Shown: positions 45,529 to 55,835, counted from the stretch's first letter. The stretch: 64,000 bases of DNA from Pseudopyrenochaeta lycopersici (GCA_003313425.1 NHZP01000030.1:496001-560000); one strand, 5' to 3'. Translations and numbers: made by a program. Notes: generated by a model not told the origin, from the letters alone.

Positions 45529-45543
45529 TCGGAACCCCTCCGA
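45529..45543. promoter_or_regulatory. Candidate operator TCGG-N7-CCGA, site 5
   Basis: TCGGAACCCCTCCGA lies 43 bases (about four helical turns) downstream of site 4, in the dehydrogenase promoter. Two in-phase sites before one gene suggest cooperative binding. Confidence 0.65.
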
Positions 45544-45699
45544 CGAGCGAAGGACCAGGGCTCGAGTCGGGTTTATGAAACCAAACATACTTAACGACTC
45601 GGTCATCGACACGAGGGAAGCACCTGCGTTTTCTCTTGTTGTAACTCAGGAATCCTTCCGTTAATCCCAAGTACGGATTCCCATTTTCAAAGCTAAAAC

Positions 45700-46738
45700 A
45701 TGGCACCCGGGCGAATTGATTCTCCTGTAGGCTCTGCACCTACCCTAAATAAAGTAAAGCCAACTGTGTACCTCCTCGATACCTTCCATCCCACAGCCGT
45801 TTCGCACGCACAATCTTGCTTTGACGCGATCTTGCCGTCCGATCCCCATCATTCAGAATGGCGGGAAAAGGCAGAGTATCTCCTTATTCGAGGCTCGTAT
45901 CTAACAGCGGATGATGTAAAGTCGTGTCCGAACTTGAAAGCTATCGGGAAGCAAGGTGTCGGTATGTGCAGCTCCGCTATTTACTAGGTCGGTATGACAG
46001 CTAATACTGTTTTAAGGAATTGACAAGATTGACCAGAATGAATGCGAAAGCCGTGGTATCAAGATCTTCAATACTCCTGGCGTTAATGCGCAAGCCGTAG
46101 CTGAGACCGTACTCACGCTCACCATGTCGGTAGCCCGACAAGTCGGTCGAATCACGGCTCTTCAAGCTCGCGGCGGAACGGTGCGCAAAGAGTCTTGTTC
46201 AGGCTTGATCATCAAAAACAAGACGATAGGTATTGTGGGGATGGGGAATATTGGATGGAGAGTGGCCAAAATCTTCAGTGGCGGGCTCGGTGCCAAAGTA
46301 GTCGCATATGACCCGCTGCTACCACTCGATTCGTGGCCCGATGTACCGCATGAACGTGTTTCAAGTCTCGAAAGCCTTCTTGAAGTTTCCGACATAGTTA
46401 CACTTCACGTTCCTCTGCTCCCACAAACTCGAAACCTCATCGCATACTCGCAAATACAGATGATGAAACGCAACGCAATTCTCATCAACACAGCACGTGG
46501 TGGTATCGTGAATGAGGCGGATCTTGAGCGTGCATTGCAAGATGGCTTGATTTTTGGGGCAGGGATTGACTGTCATGAGCAAGAGCCGCCGACTCAGGAA
46601 CGCTACGGGGGATTATGGGCTACCGGCCGTGTTGTAAGTACCCCTCATATTGGAGCCGCGACCGCCGAAACGCAAATGGAAACAGCAATGGCAGCAGTGG
46701 ATCGGCTAGCAGAGTACATCCGAATGTCCCAGTCATAG
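45700..46738 (+). CDS. D-isomer-specific 2-hydroxyacid dehydrogenase (PGDH/glyoxylate reductase-like)
   Basis: Exons 45700-45961 and 46017-46738 (55-base intron, GTATGT...TTAAG) give 327 residues. The nucleotide-binding motif GIVGMGNIG is at 159-167. The catalytic triad is R248 (NTARGG), E277 (HEQEP) and H298 (TPHIGAA), with spacing close to E. coli phosphoglycerate dehydrogenase. The length is that of the short form, without an ACT regulatory domain. The enzyme interconverts a 2-keto acid and a D-2-hydroxy acid with NAD(P)H. In this cluster it could reduce or oxidise a cleavage product (glycolate/glyoxylate, lactate/pyruvate type) or act on the sugar acid itself. Its stop lies only 5 bases from that of the convergent regulator. 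Confidence 0.92.
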
Positions 46739-46743
46739 CAATT

Positions 46744-48828
46744 TCATCCCCAATATGACTGATCCCAAAAATTACCATCTATGGGCAGCGAACCCCACGC
46801 GTATTCACCCAAGCCTACTTCCAGTTGTGTGATAAAGTCACCTGTCAGAGCAAGCCCAAAGTCGTATGATTCGGGGCCAGATTGCCCTAAAGTAGAGTAA
46901 AGTTCGAAATTGTGTCCGATACTTGTGTCTACTTCATCGACGTTGAGAAACGAAGACATGGTTGGGTCAACAGAGGATGCTGGTAGGCCTGGAGGTAGAT
47001 CGTGGAGTGCGGGTGCAGCAGGAACGGTAGTTGAGCCTGCAGGCTGTAGTTGTTGCGTAGAAGGGTATCTATCTTTTATACACGCGTCTTTAAGCATATC
47101 GAATACTGTAGCAAAAGATCCGGCGTCTGGCATCTTCTCTTTGAGGAAATTAAGCAAGGTACTGCATAAGGAGAGCGCCTTAATGATGTCATTTTGTTGC
47201 AGACCAACTGTCTCGGAGCCCTCTTTCCTGACGTCAAGGCTTACGCAGAAGGTGATGGTTAATCCAGCGGTAAAGATTACTTGAAAGTAGCTTCGAGTCC
47301 AGGTGATGGCACGTTTATTCATGAGACTGGCGTAAATGTGAATAACGCGACTCGACGCTTCAAAGCATGTTGAAATGACCTCTTTTACCACGCCTCCAGC
47401 AGCACGAGTCCTCGAAGGAATGTTGTGTACTGCGCCTCGTGCAAGCAGCAGCAAGTCTTTTTCGTACAGGAAATCATGCCATTCAGGCCGCTCATAGAGC
47501 GACCTCGAGTCTGGAAATAAAGGGGCTGTTAATCTCCACTCATGCAACTCATTGCGAAATTGCAAGAACGTGGTGTATACGTGGCCGATCGACTTGAAAT
47601 CTGTACTTCTATTGCGCCCCGTGTAGAAGGTCGTATGTATACGTGAGCTGATTCTCCTCAACTTGATGCAGAATATGAATACTGAAAGCTCTGTTGGATT
47701 GGCATGCTGGCTGTCGGATAGCATGCCGAGAGATGGCACATTGGCTGCGGTGATCTGATTATCGTCCATATCTATCGGTAAAGACACATCAATATCAGAC
47801 TCCTGGATAGAAAATGGGCGACCTAGAATGCCAGAGCTATATCTATCAAGCACATAGCACTCCCAGAAGATACGACGGAGGTGTTGTTCGACTAGCGGGC
47901 TCAGGCTCTGCGTGGGCTGATTATGTAGTCGCAACTCAATACATTGCCGCATGCAAAGCTGTGATATCTCCCACAAAGATGTACCGATGTGGTGATACAT
48001 GCCAAACCTTGCGATCAACAGCAGGTTCTGGATTGCTTCTGTATCCTTGATCAGAGCAACAGCTCCTAGGTACATCTCCGCCGCCATGAAGTACCCATAT
48101 GGGTGCTCGCTACTAAGACCGGCACGGTAGCGAGTTGTTGAGCTAATAGCAAACACCATCAGCAATCGGAATTGGTCCTGGGGCGACAGTCCTTCTTGCG
48201 CCGAAGATGGATGATAAACGCGGTTGAAGATGTCCAGAACCTCCTGTCGTAGCAAGAAGGTGTGGTGAATATGAAAACGTGTGAAATAATTCTCCAGCAA
48301 CTCCTCCGCTTCATGCAGTGCTGGCATGGGATTCGGCGTGAGATGTTGCTTGAGAATTTTGGGACGCTCTGCGAGATGACTGAGGATGCGCGCCCGGTGC
48401 TGCGTCCACTTCGCGTCCGAAAGTATGTTATGCAGGAAGCTATATACATTAGCATATACTATTCTACGAATCCATCTCTCTCGTACGAACCCAAGGCCAC
48501 TACCATCTCCAACGAAGCCACCGTGAGACGTTGCACTCCCTCCCGTTGGTGGTCCTCTTGGCGTCGAGTCGGCGGCAACCGAAGGGGTCAATAAAGGTTC
48601 GGAGGCCTCTCCAGCACGTTCGTCTAGCTTCAATTTTAAACTCGCTTCCTGCTCTTCCAGCTGCTTAATGTAATCGCGAGCATATTGTTCGCCTGTGATT
48701 GGGTCAACAATAATGCACGCGACAGAGCTTCTCGTGCATTGGCCGCATTTCGGGGCTTGTCGATCGCATCGGACCTTGCGGAGCTTGCATTTCTGGCAAG
48801 CTGGCAGAAGCTGCACGCTGCTTGTCAT
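46744..48828 (-). CDS. Zn2Cys6 transcription factor, cluster regulator 2
   Basis: This intronless frame of 694 residues starts at the ATG at 48828. A complete zinc cluster lies at C10-x2-C13-x6-C20-x6-C27-x2-C30-x6-C37 (CQKCKLRKVRC...CGQC). A short helical linker (QLEEQEASLKLKL, about 56-70) may mediate dimerisation. The fungal transcription-factor homology region spans roughly 170-430 (IFWECYVLDRYSSGILGRPF). The C-terminus is rich in D, E, S and aromatic residues, resembling an acidic activation domain. It is divergently transcribed from the dehydratase across a 567-base promoter and convergent with the dehydrogenase, so it is physically embedded in the cluster. Whether it partners with or antagonises regulator 1 cannot be read from sequence. 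Confidence 0.92.
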   Translation of the reverse strand: MTSSVQLLPACQKCKLRKVRCDRQAPKCGQCTRSSVACIIVDPITGEQYARDYIKQLEEQEASLKLKLDERAGEASEPLLTPSVAADSTPRGPPTGGSATSHGGFVGDGSGLGFVRERWIRRIVYANVYSFLHNILSDAKWTQHRARILSHLAERPKILKQHLTPNPMPALHEAEELLENYFTRFHIHHTFLLRQEVLDIFNRVYHPSSAQEGLSPQDQFRLLMVFAISSTTRYRAGLSSEHPYGYFMAAEMYLGAVALIKDTEAIQNLLLIARFGMYHHIGTSLWEISQLCMRQCIELRLHNQPTQSLSPLVEQHLRRIFWECYVLDRYSSGILGRPFSIQESDIDVSLPIDMDDNQITAANVPSLGMLSDSQHANPTELSVFIFCIKLRRISSRIHTTFYTGRNRSTDFKSIGHVYTTFLQFRNELHEWRLTAPLFPDSRSLYERPEWHDFLYEKDLLLLARGAVHNIPSRTRAAGGVVKEVISTCFEASSRVIHIYASLMNKRAITWTRSYFQVIFTAGLTITFCVSLDVRKEGSETVGLQQNDIIKALSLCSTLLNFLKEKMPDAGSFATVFDMLKDACIKDRYPSTQQLQPAGSTTVPAAPALHDLPPGLPASSVDPTMSSFLNVDEVDTSIGHNFELYSTLGQSGPESYDFGLALTGDFITQLEVGLGEYAWGSLPIDGNFWDQSYWG

Positions 48829-48950
48829 GTTGCGTATGTGGCTATCATTGATGAAAGGTAATGGCCATCACCAAAGCGACAATCCAGCCGCGGCTATGTT
48901 CCAGGTTGTTGAGGGTTGGTATACAGCCTTGGACGGAGGCGAAGGAAGTT

Positions 48951-48962
48951 CGGCACGTGCGG
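48951..48962. promoter_or_regulatory. CGG-N6-CGG direct repeat containing CACGTG
   Basis: CGGCACGTGCGG lies in the divergent promoter of regulator 2 and the dehydratase. A similar CGG-N6-CGG occurs at 42144-42155. The central CACGTG is also an E-box core. No TCGG-N7-CCGA site is present in this promoter, so this may be a different input. Support is weak. Confidence 0.3.
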
Positions 48963-49395
48963 GCCTCGCCACACTTCATCCGCGTCCGGCATAACATCTG
49001 CACTCGCTCCAGTATTGCACAGAACCATCACCTCGTCTGCCAACAGCAAAAAGCATTACAAATGAGAAGCCATCAAGAGCCATAATCATGTCCTTTACTC
49101 AAAATTGTAATTAAAGGAAATAGATCTTTGGTAAGAGGTTGAAAGACCGTAGACCTATAGATGAGGTCTTTTTATCATGCCTATAGAATGCTTCGAATTC
49201 CTCTGAATAATCGAGTACGCATCTATCCACAAAGAATTAACAGGGCTCCACCGCTTCTCCACATTAAGCAAGCCGAGGCTTGCCGTATGCGAACAACTTC
49301 CCCATTGCCAGGATGCCCGCTTCATAACATAAATCACGCGCAGTGCAACACGTACTCAGCGAAACATAGCGGAATATATCTCACATCTGGATTTA

Positions 49396-51297
49396 ATGGC
49401 GGAACACCAGAAAAATCAGTCTTCGGATTACGACCTGAGCACACCTGTTCCCAGCTCAGCTCCGGGGCTTCGCCAAGGATTGACATCATACGGCGATGCA
49501 CATTTCTCACTCTTTCTACGGAAGGTCTTCATCAAAGCGCTTGGGTACAGCGAAGATGCATTGTCGCGACTCATCATTGGGATTGTTAACACGTACTCCA
49601 GCTTCAATCCATGTCATGCAAACATTCCGCAGCTCATCGAAGGTACTAAGCGAGGGATTCAACTGAATGGAGGTCTTGCTATCGATTTTCCAACAATAAG
49701 CCTCCATGAAAGCTTCGCAAGTCCAACAAGCATGTTCTTGAGAAATTTGATGAGTATGGATACTGAGGAGATGATCAGAGCACAGCCTTGTGATGCTGTA
49801 GTCCTGATTGGAGGTAAGTCCTCGGAGATTTCGCCATACCAGGAGACTAACTGCAAGTGAAGGTTGCGATAAGACGGCACCAGCACAATTGATGGGTGGC
49901 ATATCAGCAAACAAACCTATAGTACACCTTGTTACTGGCCCAATGATGCCAGGAAGCCATAAAGGTGTTCGCATTGGAGCCTGCACAGACTGCAGAAACA
50001 ATTGGGCAAAATTTCGTGCGGGCACCATTGATCTTGAAGACATTTCTGCCGTCAATGACGAGTTGGCTCCCACTGTATGTAACATATACTATGTAAGAAG
50101 CCTGAAACTGATGTGTTCTAGGCTGGAACATGTGGCGTAATGGGAACAGCTAGCACCATGGCTTGCATCCTCGTAGCCTTGGGAATGATGCCTCTAAAAG
50201 GAGCCACGGCTCCGGCTGTTTCCTCTGCACGATTAAGAATTGCCGAGGAGACCGGAAAACTCGCGATGCAAGCAGCCGCAACAAAGCTCACTCCACAGCA
50301 GCTTTTAACGAGGGAATCCTTTCTTAACGCAATCACGGTCTTACAAGCCATTGGAGGTTCAACAAATGCTGTAGTGCACTTATTGGCAATAATTGGGCGG
50401 CATCCCAAGGTCGCAGGCACGATTACGCTTGATACATTCGACGAAATTGGTCGAAAAACACCACTGCTTGTAGATCTCAAACCGAGCGGAGAAAACTACA
50501 TGACGGATTTTCATAACTCAGGTGGCATGCTAGCTTTATTGCACGAATTAAAACCCCTTTTATATCTCGATACGATGACCGTTTCTGGACAGACCCTAGG
50601 AGAGACCATGGCGTCGACCCCGTACATTCCAGTGCCTCGGAGCAGTCCAGTGTATTGCCTTCACCCTTTTGGTGAACCTCTTTATCCCTCCTCCTCTCTC
50701 GTTGTTTTGCGCGGTAATCTTGCGCCTGGGGGCGCGGTAATGAAAGCCAGCGCATCGAAAGACCGGAGATTATTACAACATAAGGGGCGTGCGATGGTTT
50801 TCAAAAATTCTGCAGATCTGGCAGAGAGGATAGATGACCCGGATCTGGATGTCGATGCAGATAGCGTCCTGGTATTGCAGAACATTGGTCCGATAGGTAA
50901 TCCAGGTATGCCCGAGGCAGGATTGATTCCCATTCCTCGCAAGCTAGGTGAACAGGGAGTGCAAGACATGCTGCGCCTGTCAGATGGAAGAATGAGTGGC
51001 ACGGCTGGAGGTACGATTGCTCTGCACATCTCACCAGAATCAGCGGACCCAGAGTCTGTGCTAGGGATTGTAAAAACAGGCGATATTATCGAATGCGATA
51101 TAGAGAAGCGGCTTCTAAGGCTAGACGTGCTAGATGAAGAAATCAAACGACGGATTGAATCGAGGAAGACTGAATGTGGTGCGATGGGGCGGGCAGCTGA
51201 GGAGCACACCAGAGGCTATCGCGGGTTGTACATGCGCTCAGTCAACCAAGCGCATCTGGGTGCAGATTTCGACTTCTTGACCGCTGCGGGACCTTGA
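49396..51297 (+). CDS. IlvD/Edd-family sugar-acid (aldonate) dehydratase
   Basis: Exons 49396-49813, 49863-50074 and 50122-51297 (introns of 49 and 47 bases) give 601 residues. The three Fe-S cysteines are C73 (NPCHAN), C141 (GGCDKTAP) and C214 (AGTCGVMG). Their spacing of 68 and 73 equals what I recall for L-arabinonate dehydratase (C59, C127, C200). The catalytic serine sits in SDGRMSGT (about 502) and the metal-binding lysine two residues after C141. CTDCRNNWAKFRAGTI and DLDVDADSVLVLQN are typical of the arabonate/xylonate/gluconate branch rather than Ilv3. No mitochondrial presequence is evident, again unlike Ilv3. The reaction is dehydration of an aldonate to a 2-keto-3-deoxyaldonate using [2Fe-2S] and Mg2+. 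It would feed the aldolase at 42376. Confidence 0.93.
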
Positions 51298-52007
51298 TTG
51301 ATTTAGCTCTGATGTATTTTAGAGCTGATAGCGAGACTAATCAAATAAGGCGTGAGCCACTCAATATATTTCGCGGAGCGTCTGCATTATTTTTTGTCAC
51401 TGAAACGATGCGGATAGTTACTACAGAGATATAGCCAGCTTTACCTCCCAGCGCACGACTAGGTTAGCAGTGCTCTACAAAGTGAAAAGATAAGGATCAA
51501 TGTCATAAGCAGCTTAAGCTGGATTCCTCAAGGTGCACGGTTAGAAACCTTTTCAGAATGGTCTGTGACAAAGTAGGAAAATGATTCACATCAGTGGAAA
51601 CAAGTCGAAACCGGAACATAACCATAGTAGCCATGTGAGAGATTTAACCAGGAACCTCACACAGGCGAGAAGAAGCATCGGGGTGTTCGGATTCGAATTC
51701 TACCAGGAAAGTTCTGCAAATCCAATCTGAGGGTTGTCTCCTTCGTTAGCGGGGCAAAGTCGGCACGGCTCGCTAGCGCCGCACCTCTCTTCGCGCCACG
51801 TTGACTTGGACCTGATTGGGTACATGTCGCTTCCAATCCACACAGGGACCTTTTGGATGACCAGGGTCTGGGCAGATTGAGGGTAGATAACCGGCATTGG
51901 AACGGCAAAGTGTCGTATTCAGATAGGAATAACTCGATAATAAGCGACAAACTTCACCCCGCCCAACCTAACGATCACTCCGTCGTTGCTTTCTTCCGCT
52001 GATCGCC
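51298..52007. other. Intergenic, no feature recognised
   Basis: These 710 bases lie between the dehydratase and the P450 pseudogene. A reverse-strand frame at about 51,660-51,950 has no recognisable motif. A sequence near 51,688 (cggattcgaattctacc) looks vaguely like a tRNA T-arm, but no tRNA body surrounds it. Confidence 0.4.
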
Positions 52008-53926
52008 ATGCAGGCCTACGAAACTGGGGCCACAGCGGTCCTAATATCTACTGCGCTCGCAGTCCTTATTGCGTACACGGTGTATGCAGTCATTTACAAC
52101 GTCTACTTCCACCCTTTGGCCAAGTTCCCGGGGCCTCCCTTAGCATGCGTGACCTTTTACTGGAAGGGCTACGTCGAGTGTATCGCAAAACGATCCTTCT
52201 GTCATTACCTTGTAGAGCTTCATGCGCAGTACGGTGAGTTTACAAGGTCCCTAGGACACTAAGATGCGCTGATACTCCTTGCGTGATATAGGCGATGTTG
52301 TTCGTGTCGGACCCAATGAGGTATCATAGCGAGAGGCTCTCTGTTCGGCTAATGTAATACAATTCTGACAGGATTCATCTAGCTCCACTTTGCTAAACCT
52401 GAAGCCTATCACGATATCTACAATAACAAAAATCGCTGGGACAAAGAAGCGCGGCTGTACAAGAGTTTCAACGAGGATAGGTCTAGTTTCGGCTACCTCA
52501 CGTATGCTGAAGCCAAAAATCGCAAGGATGTACTAAGCCGTTCGTTCTCAAAAGCCGCGATCGAAAGTGCCGAAAGCCTGTGTGTCGAGAAGACGAAAGC
52601 ACTCTGCAAAGCTTTCGAGCGGCAAAACAAGGCCTCTAAGAGTTCAGATCTATCTTACGCCTTCCGCTGCATGAGTATAGATGTGATAACAACCTTCTGC
52701 TTCGGCAAACCAATTCATGCCGTCGATGCGCCTGACTTCCAGGCTCCCATTGTGGTGGCCATGGATGCCTCGCTGCCCGTCTTCATCTTCTTCAAGTATT
52801 CCAATCTGTATAAGAATATGATATTAAAGTGTCCGCCAAAATTGTCGAAAATACTCAGTCCGTCGACATCGGGGGTTGTTGACCTAAATCAGGTCTACAC
52901 TCCCTCTCTTCAAACCCCTCTCAAAGGAGCGAACAACGCGTAAGAAACTCTACTGACATTTTTATAGTTGCTCATCCAACAAATCAACGACCTCACCGAT
53001 GACCCAAAGAAGTTGGAACTCCTTCCCCACAAAATGACCATCTACCATCGTCTAATGGACCCTGAGGCCTTTCGAGACAAGACGATTCCATCCGCTGGCA
53101 GCCTGTATGAGGAGGGTCAAGCGCTGATGTATGGTGGTGCTGACACTATAGGCAACACACTCATGGTGGGGACATACCACCTGCTCAAGCAACCAGAGAC
53201 GCTGCGGAAGCTGAAGACAGAGCTATTAGCAGCCTGGCCTTCGCTCGAAGCGTACGAGCCGAACCTGAAACATCTTGAGAAGCTGCCCTACCTCAACGCT
53301 ATCATTAAAGAATCGCTGAGGCTCACATCAGGGGTGTCGTCTAGACTTTTGCGCGTGGTGCCTGCAACTGGTGCGACGATAACAGGAGTCACTGTGCCAC
53401 CGAAAGTATGTCCATATTTTCTTCCAGACAAAAATGCTGCATCTTCTGACTCTTCTCATAGACTATTGTTTCATGCGGCAGCACATTCGTCCATTACAAT
53501 GCTACCATCTTCCCTGAACCAGAAAAGTTTATTCCAGAGCGTTGAATCGAGTCCCCCGATCTTGAGGACTGGCTAGTTGCCTTCTCCCGCGGCCCGCGCA
53601 TGTGTTTTGGAATCAAGTGAGCCTATTCTTGTCTCGAACTATATTCAATCTCTAAGCTTGTGACTAACGTGGTGATCCGAACCAGTCTCGCCTGGGCAGA
53701 GCTGCGGCTCGGCTTTGCTCACGTCTTCCGCAAATTCGACTTGGTGCCTGCGGAGCCATTGTATGTCGACTATCTTCCCTCGAATCTATTTATATCATTA
53801 ATCCATATTCCTTCTGGTACTGTACTAACCACGAATAGGCAGGACAAGATTTCATTTCGAGATATCTTCTTGCCACACTACTATGATGCGCGTATTCAAG
53901 TTAATATGCGGCCTGTCAATGCGTAG
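52008..53926 (+). pseudogene. Cytochrome P450, inactivated by one nonsense codon before the heme motif
   Basis: Seven exons can be placed: 52008-52233, 52292-52320, 52383-52892, 52968-53405, 53462-53616, 53686-53760 and 53839-53926. All six introns are GT-AG and keep one frame of 507 codons. There is an N-terminal membrane anchor and the proline hinge HPLAKFPGPP. The I-helix is degenerate (MYGGADTIGNT) and the K-helix is KESLR. A PEKFIPER block precedes the heme loop FSRGPRMCFGI with its cysteine. Between PER and IESPDLEDW the codon is TGA (53543-53545) where the family has tryptophan (PERW). The truncated product would lack heme ligation. Everything else is intact, so loss is recent or readthrough/polymorphism exists. 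It was presumably a microsomal monooxygenase of unknown substrate. Confidence 0.9.
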
Positions 53927-54305
53927 TTCCATCTATGCATGAGATCTGAATAAATACATAGAATTATCCCGAAATTGTGGTGAGAGAGGTCTTCACTTGT
54001 TGTGTGGTTTGAATGCCTGATTTTGTATCACAATCAGAGTGTGACCAGCCTCATCCCAATTTGTAGTTTCTCAGGCGCTCTGGATACGCTAAGTAGACCC
54101 TGTTAGTCTTGATCGGTGGTGTTTGCAGGTATGCAGGTGGATTCGAAATCAGCTACTACGATTACATGTCAGTGGAAATCAGATTGACCATTATATTATT
54201 CAGTAGGTGATCAGGAAATACATCACGAAGTTTAAGGTATTGCAAGAGGCACTTCTTCGATTTGTAGTGTGCATTACGAATGGCGGACAGCTATAAATAA
54301 CATTA
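53927..54305. other. Convergent intergenic region
   Basis: These 379 bases lie between the P450 pseudogene and the reverse-strand low-complexity gene. No feature was recognised. Confidence 0.4.
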
Positions 54306-55835
54306 CTAGTACACGTACGTAGCTGTCCGACTAAGCGTTGGTTTCTTCGCTAACTCTTGATCGTCGTTGCGACTACTTGACACCCACTTATCCTCAGGCC
54401 CATACTTTTTGCTGAACTGAACCCTAGAATTCGATTGTCTTTCTCGATGTTGGGTCTCGTCATCTGCCGAGGCTTCAATATTTAGTTTACGCCCGCCGGA
54501 TTCCTCTACTTCGCTTTCTGAAACTGATGTGTGATGGTCTTCGTGAAGATGATCGCTCGCGTTATGGACTATGGGTGGCCTTGAACGGGATGTTTGAGTC
54601 GAGGAGCGTGGTCTGGGTTTCACCTTCCGGTTGAGTTTTGGTTGTAGAATAGTGGCAAGATCTTCATACAACCCTCGCATGGAGTGGTATTTGGTATCTG
54701 GTTGAAGGGGATTGCGCATTTCCTGCCGTCTAGCGTCTGTCTCCATGTAGCGTCCTTTATAATCCAAATTATCCCTCAAGTCCGCGATCAAATTATGTGA
54801 TCGCTTCCGAGCCTCCTCATCCATGTTGCGTCTTCTATACACTGTTTCATAACGCGTATTTGCATCAGGGGGCGGGTAATGTTCTGAAGGACTAGACCAA
54901 TCTGGCCCTCTTGCATCTGCCCTATCTCTTGTATGAAATTCACTATCTCGATACCCAGCATGATCACCATCACCTTCGTTGAATGCATCATTAAATGTTG
55001 GTTTAATGTTAACCCGGCCACGTGTATTCTCATCGGCGGGCGAATCGGGCCCCTGAAGACGAGTGTCCGCTCCTCGAACTTGCCCCAGCGGTATACCTTC
55101 AGAGCGCTGGCTTTGGAAACGTGGCTCAGGAATCAAGATAGCCAATGGGCGGCTCCAATGAACATTAAGATTCTTCTGTTTCTTCTTGCGTGCCGCGTGC
55201 TGGCCTCGGTCTGCTGATGCTGGGAAATGAACACGATGCGCTAGGTTTCTGATTCGACTGGACTCAGCACCACTCGCTTTCAAAATCCCAGCTCTCAAAG
55301 GTAGTATTCGTTTTTGAGCAGGGTCATCAGCACGTGTGGTGTTTTGGGCATGCGGAAAGTTGCGTCCAGCGATTGATATATCGTGTTGACCCTTATGTGA
55401 CCTTGGACCCTGCTGCTTTTCCGGTCTCTTACGTCCTCCCTGAACCATCTCTTGGTCCAAAGATTCGAATGAGGAGGCGAAGTCGCTTGAGTACAATCCA
55501 GCAACTGGGAACGACGGCTTGTCTGGCTCTGAAGCTGGTCCAATGAACCCAACCCATTCAGGAGGGAGATCTCCATCTGCTTGTTCGGCTGGTTCGATGT
55601 TTAAACACTTCAAGCATTTGCCCTTGTACTGTCCATTGGCCACTATACAAGCACTGTCACTCCAATGGGAACAATAAATCCCGTGGTCTCCTAATTCTGC
55701 AATTGCACTTTCGATTTGAGACTCTAATTGCGAATAGTCAATAGTAGCAGGGTCTTGGCGTATTGAGGGATTAACCTTAGCCGAGGTCGTAGATTCATCA
55801 GACGTAACAGGCGTTTCATCAACACTGTCGGACAT
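54306..55835 (-). CDS. Polar, low-complexity protein; possibly the C-terminal part of the kinase gene
   Basis: From the first ATG (55835, MSDSVDETPV) the frame gives 509 residues, and it is open without ATG to about 55,955. It is rich in R, S, D, P and Q and mostly disordered. One ordered-looking segment contains four cysteines (HGIYCSHWSDSACIVANG...KCLKCLN, about 55-85), perhaps a small metal site, followed by LPPEWVGFIGP. I recognise no family. It begins a few bases after the stop of the kinase tail on the same strand. A weak in-phase intron across 55,939-55,989 could fuse the two, so the pair may be one gene encoding kinase plus disordered tail. Confidence 0.55.
   Translation of the reverse strand: MSDSVDETPVTSDESTTSAKVNPSIRQDPATIDYSQLESQIESAIAELGDHGIYCSHWSDSACIVANGQYKGKCLKCLNIEPAEQADGDLPPEWVGFIGPASEPDKPSFPVAGLYSSDFASSFESLDQEMVQGGRKRPEKQQGPRSHKGQHDISIAGRNFPHAQNTTRADDPAQKRILPLRAGILKASGAESSRIRNLAHRVHFPASADRGQHAARKKKQKNLNVHWSRPLAILIPEPRFQSQRSEGIPLGQVRGADTRLQGPDSPADENTRGRVNIKPTFNDAFNEGDGDHAGYRDSEFHTRDRADARGPDWSSPSEHYPPPDANTRYETVYRRRNMDEEARKRSHNLIADLRDNLDYKGRYMETDARRQEMRNPLQPDTKYHSMRGLYEDLATILQPKLNRKVKPRPRSSTQTSRSRPPIVHNASDHLHEDHHTSVSESEVEESGGRKLNIEASADDETQHRERQSNSRVQFSKKYGPEDKWVSSSRNDDQELAKKPTLSRTATYVY

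Noticed and set aside
49396..51297. Ilv3 dihydroxy-acid dehydratase of branched-chain amino-acid synthesis
   Set aside because: It lacks a mitochondrial presequence, carries aldonate-branch motifs and sits with a transporter, aldolase and regulators.
51680..51700. tRNA-like T-arm sequence downstream of the dehydratase
   Set aside because: The flanks do not fold into a cloverleaf and no anticodon arm is visible.
53543..53545. RIP as the cause of the P450 stop codon
   Set aside because: The inferred change is at a CC, not CA, dinucleotide and the rest of the gene shows no RIP signature.
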